Assembly (NCBI GenBank): GCA_025463365.1
Contig: JAOBWM010000181.1
Coordinates: 1-32,120, forward strand
Source: Acidimicrobiales bacterium
GTDB lineage: Bacteria > Actinomycetota > Acidimicrobiia > Acidimicrobiales > Iamiaceae
Reading direction: 5' to 3'
Length of the DNA stretch: 32,120 nt
The translations under genes and the position numbers were made by a program. The notes under the pieces were generated by a model. It saw nothing but the letters and a program-made list of their open reading frames with translations, ran no database searches and had not been told where the DNA came from. This document shows positions 30,009 to 32,120 of the stretch, one piece after another. Each line of letters opens with the position of its first letter. Within the stretch, counting starts at the first letter, position 1.

Positions 30009-32120
30009 TCAGGCCTTGGGGCCGTCGACGAACGCGGCGCCGAGCTGACCCGAGAGCCAGGACTGCCACAACCAGGTCGCGGCGTCGTGGTCGTAGTGGG
30101 CGCCGTCCTCGCGGAGCGGGGCTCCGTCCGGGGTCGTGGACTTGGCAGCATCGGGCCCATTGCACAGCTGGGCGGTGGGATCGACGATCCGCACCCACCC
30201 GGGGTTGCGGGCGGCGACATCCCGGATGAGGACGTTGACCCAATCGAGCCGGCCCTGCTCGTGGCGCTCGTTGCCGAGCCGGGCGGCGTTGGGGGCGAAG
30301 CAGGGAACGGCCGGGATGATCGTCGCCGCACCGGCCGCGCGGTAGGTGTCGATGCGCTGCTGGAGGCGCAGCTCCAGCAAGTGCCGATAGTCAGGCCGGC
30401 CGACCTCGTAGCGCGTGCCCTGGAACAGGTGGTCGTAGACCTCCCAGGCGCCGACCACGAGCAGGACCGCATCGGGCGCCGACGCCAGGCCGCGGCTCTC
30501 CGCCAACCCGGCCTTCTGGCATTGCTTGCCGTACTGCTCGGGCGGCAACGTGCCGATGATGAACGACGACTCGGGCGGCATGAGGCCGCACGCGATGATC
30601 GCCCGGTCCTCGAGGTCGATCCCCGGGGTGTCGCTCGGGCGGAGTCGCCAGCCGAGCGACCAGCCGACCGAGTCGCCCGCGATCATCACCCGCAGGGGCC
30701 GACCGTGGATGGACGCGGGGGGCACGGATGCGTTCGGATCAACCAACACGGGAGCCTTGGCGTCGAGCGGCCCCGGTGAGGGCACGGGCACCGCGTTGAT
30801 CACACCCGGTGGAGCCGTGGTCGGGATCGTGGTGACCGCGCGGGGAGCGCCGATCGCCGGGGCGAGGGCGTTGGCGACGGCTTCCTTGTCGGAGACCCGC
30901 TCGTAGGCGGGCGGCTTGGGCGCGCCTGCTGACGAGCCGACGATCACTGCGAGGACGGCGATGACCGCGACACCGGACAGCGCGAAGCTGGGCACCCGGC
31001 GAGGGGGCCGGTCCACGCGCTGGCTGCGGCGGCGCCGAGCGAGGCCGGCGGGCCGGCGGCGCAGCCGCACGGGTTCCTCGACGAGCCAGAACGAGAGCGA
31101 CGCCAGCGCGAGCGACCCCGCTACGACCACGAGGTCGAGCGAGGCCCCCTCGATGCGGAACCGCTCCGATGCGAACACCTGGGTCGGCCACGACCACAGG
31201 TAGATGCTGTACGAGCGCCGACCGATCCAGATCAGCACCCGGTTCGAGAACACCCGGCCGACCACGCCGACCCCGGTGGCGACCCCGGCCACCACGAGCA
31301 CCGAGATCATGGCCGAGAGCTGGAAGCCGAACCGGTAGAAGGCGGGGGAGTCCTCGGCGCCCTTGGCGAACAGGATCCCGAGCGGGACCAGGGCCACCAG
31401 CGCGCCCAGCGCGAGCCAGCGCGAGCGGATCCGGCGCGCGCGGCGATCCGGGGCGCGGTGGACCGCGGGATCCCACCAGGTGGAGAGCCACGCGCCGGCG
31501 AGGAGCGCGAACACCCGGGTATCGGTGCCGTAGTACACGCGGGACAAGTCGGGTCCCGTCGACGCCACGGCCATCCACACCGCGGACGCGAGGGCGCCGA
31601 CGCCGGCGAGGATCGCGACGGAGCGCCGCGCGTGGCGACGACCGATCGCTGCAGCACCGACCACCAGCAGCGGCCACAGCACGTAGAACTGCTCCTCGAT
31701 CGCCAGCGACCACGTGTGCCGCAACGGGCTCAGGGCCGAGCTCTGTGTGAAGTACGACTGGTTGCTGAAGACGAACCGCCAGTTGGCCACGTAGGCCAGC
31801 GCGCCGAGGGCATCGCTGCGGATGTCGGTGAGCCGCCAGCCCGGCAGCCACAGCTTCGAGCCGATCGCCACCGCGACCAGGACGGCCAGCAGGGCGGGAA
31901 CGAGACGTCGGAAGCGCCGAATCCAGAACGCGCCGAGAGCCACCGTGCCGGTGCGCTCGAGCTCGGCCAGGAGCAGGCGGGTGATGAGGAACCCGCTCAC
32001 CACGAAGAACACGTCGACGCCGAGGAAGCCGCCCGCCAGGTCGTGCAGGTGGAACCCGACGACGGCGAGCACGGCAACGGCCCGCAGCCCATCGAGTCCC
32101 GGGAGGTACCCGGTCGGGGC
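30009..32120 (-). CDS. Acyltransferase-3 (OafA-like) fused to an SGNH domain, N-terminus beyond the window
   Basis: The frame is open to the window end (about 703 residues visible), beginning GLDGLRAVAVLAVVGFHLHD. It continues GGFLGVDVFFVVSGFLITRLL and HTWSLAIEEQFYVLWPLL, the membrane acyltransferase-3 core with about ten helices. After a Pro/Thr-rich linker comes a soluble SGNH-like domain with VMIAGDSVGWSLG (GDS nucleophile), VGAWEVYDHL and DGAHYDHDAA (Asp/His dyad). Such fusions O-acetylate cell-envelope sugars, with transfer outside the membrane. The start lies outside the window. It converges with the GlnR-like gene, 37 bases apart. Confidence 0.9.
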   Translation of the reverse strand, partial: APTGYLPGLDGLRAVAVLAVVGFHLHDLAGGFLGVDVFFVVSGFLITRLLLAELERTGTVALGAFWIRRFRRLVPALLAVLVAVAIGSKLWLPGWRLTDIRSDALGALAYVANWRFVFSNQSYFTQSSALSPLRHTWSLAIEEQFYVLWPLLVVGAAAIGRRHARRSVAILAGVGALASAVWMAVASTGPDLSRVYYGTDTRVFALLAGAWLSTWWDPAVHRAPDRRARRIRSRWLALGALVALVPLGILFAKGAEDSPAFYRFGFQLSAMISVLVVAGVATGVGVVGRVFSNRVLIWIGRRSYSIYLWSWPTQVFASERFRIEGASLDLVVVAGSLALASLSFWLVEEPVRLRRRPAGLARRRRSQRVDRPPRRVPSFALSGVAVIAVLAVIVGSSAGAPKPPAYERVSDKEAVANALAPAIGAPRAVTTIPTTAPPGVINAVPVPSPGPLDAKAPVLVDPNASVPPASIHGRPLRVMIAGDSVGWSLGWRLRPSDTPGIDLEDRAIIACGLMPPESSFIIGTLPPEQYGKQCQKAGLAESRGLASAPDAVLLVVGAWEVYDHLFQGTRYEVGRPDYRHLLELRLQQRIDTYRAAGAATIIPAVPCFAPNAARLGNERHEQGRLDWVNVLIRDVAARNPGWVRIVDPTAQLCNGPDAAKSTTPDGAPLREDGAHYDHDAATWLWQSWLSGQLGAAFVDGPKA

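Overview
The window looks like chromosomal DNA of a high-GC actinobacterium. The gene style fits Acidimicrobiia best, but that is an inference from gene content and composition only. Supporting signs are pervasive GC-rich codon use, frequent GTG starts, a Tad (Flp) pilus locus, a short primary-like sigma factor, and a GSII plus GlnA2-type glutamine synthetase pair beside a GlnR-like orphan regulator.

Region 1 (1-2831 and 14402-15506, minus strand) is one Tad/Flp pilus locus split in two. In transcription order it holds a CpaE-like ATPase, the 5' end of cpaF/tadA, an 11.6-kb insertion, the rest of cpaF, tadB, tadC and the start of what is probably a Flp pilin. The two cpaF pieces join in frame through an identical 16-bp sequence (CCAGGAGCGGATCGAG) that flanks the insertion.

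Region 2 (2832-14401) is the insertion. It reads as a casposon, a transposon that uses a Cas1 homologue as integrase. It carries a Cas1 with all three catalytic metal ligands plus a C-terminal zinc finger and HTH. It also carries a 1005-residue family B DNA polymerase with exonuclease motifs and its own C-terminal HTH, an HNH nuclease, a small excisionase-like HTH protein and a MerR-like protein. The ends are imperfect terminal inverted repeats (TAGGAGATA core) inside a 16-bp target duplication. Replication genes (minus) and integrase genes (plus) diverge from a 68-bp region with two perfect palindromes. No cas2 and no CRISPR array are present.

Cargo lies at both ends. At the right end is a two-gene module: a small helical Bell/HeLo-like protein and a STAND/NLR-type NTPase with near-identical TPR repeats. 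The two share a G-D-x-N-x-Q-I-x-x-S-P-G-A motif, at the C-terminus of the first and the N-terminus of the second. This is the layout of bacterial amyloid-signalling NLR pairs. At the left end are a 22-residue-repeat membrane protein and an uncharacterised zinc-ribbon protein. A plausible reading is a casposon carrying a predicted defence or cell-death system.

Region 3 (15673-20656) holds three large GT-C/DUF2142-type membrane proteins, likely for cell-envelope glycan work. Region 4 (20707-26371) holds ordinary housekeeping and small genes: a sigma-70 factor, a DUF2314-like protein, a hypothetical protein, NadE, a secreted helical protein and an alpha/beta hydrolase. Region 5 (26603-29971) is a nitrogen-assimilation block: GSII (glnII) divergent from GlnA2-type GSI, followed by a GlnR-like regulator. 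The glnII-glnA intergenic region holds two pairs of 11-bp-period TGAAC direct repeats. The window ends inside an acyltransferase-3/SGNH fusion gene. No tRNA or rRNA genes were seen.
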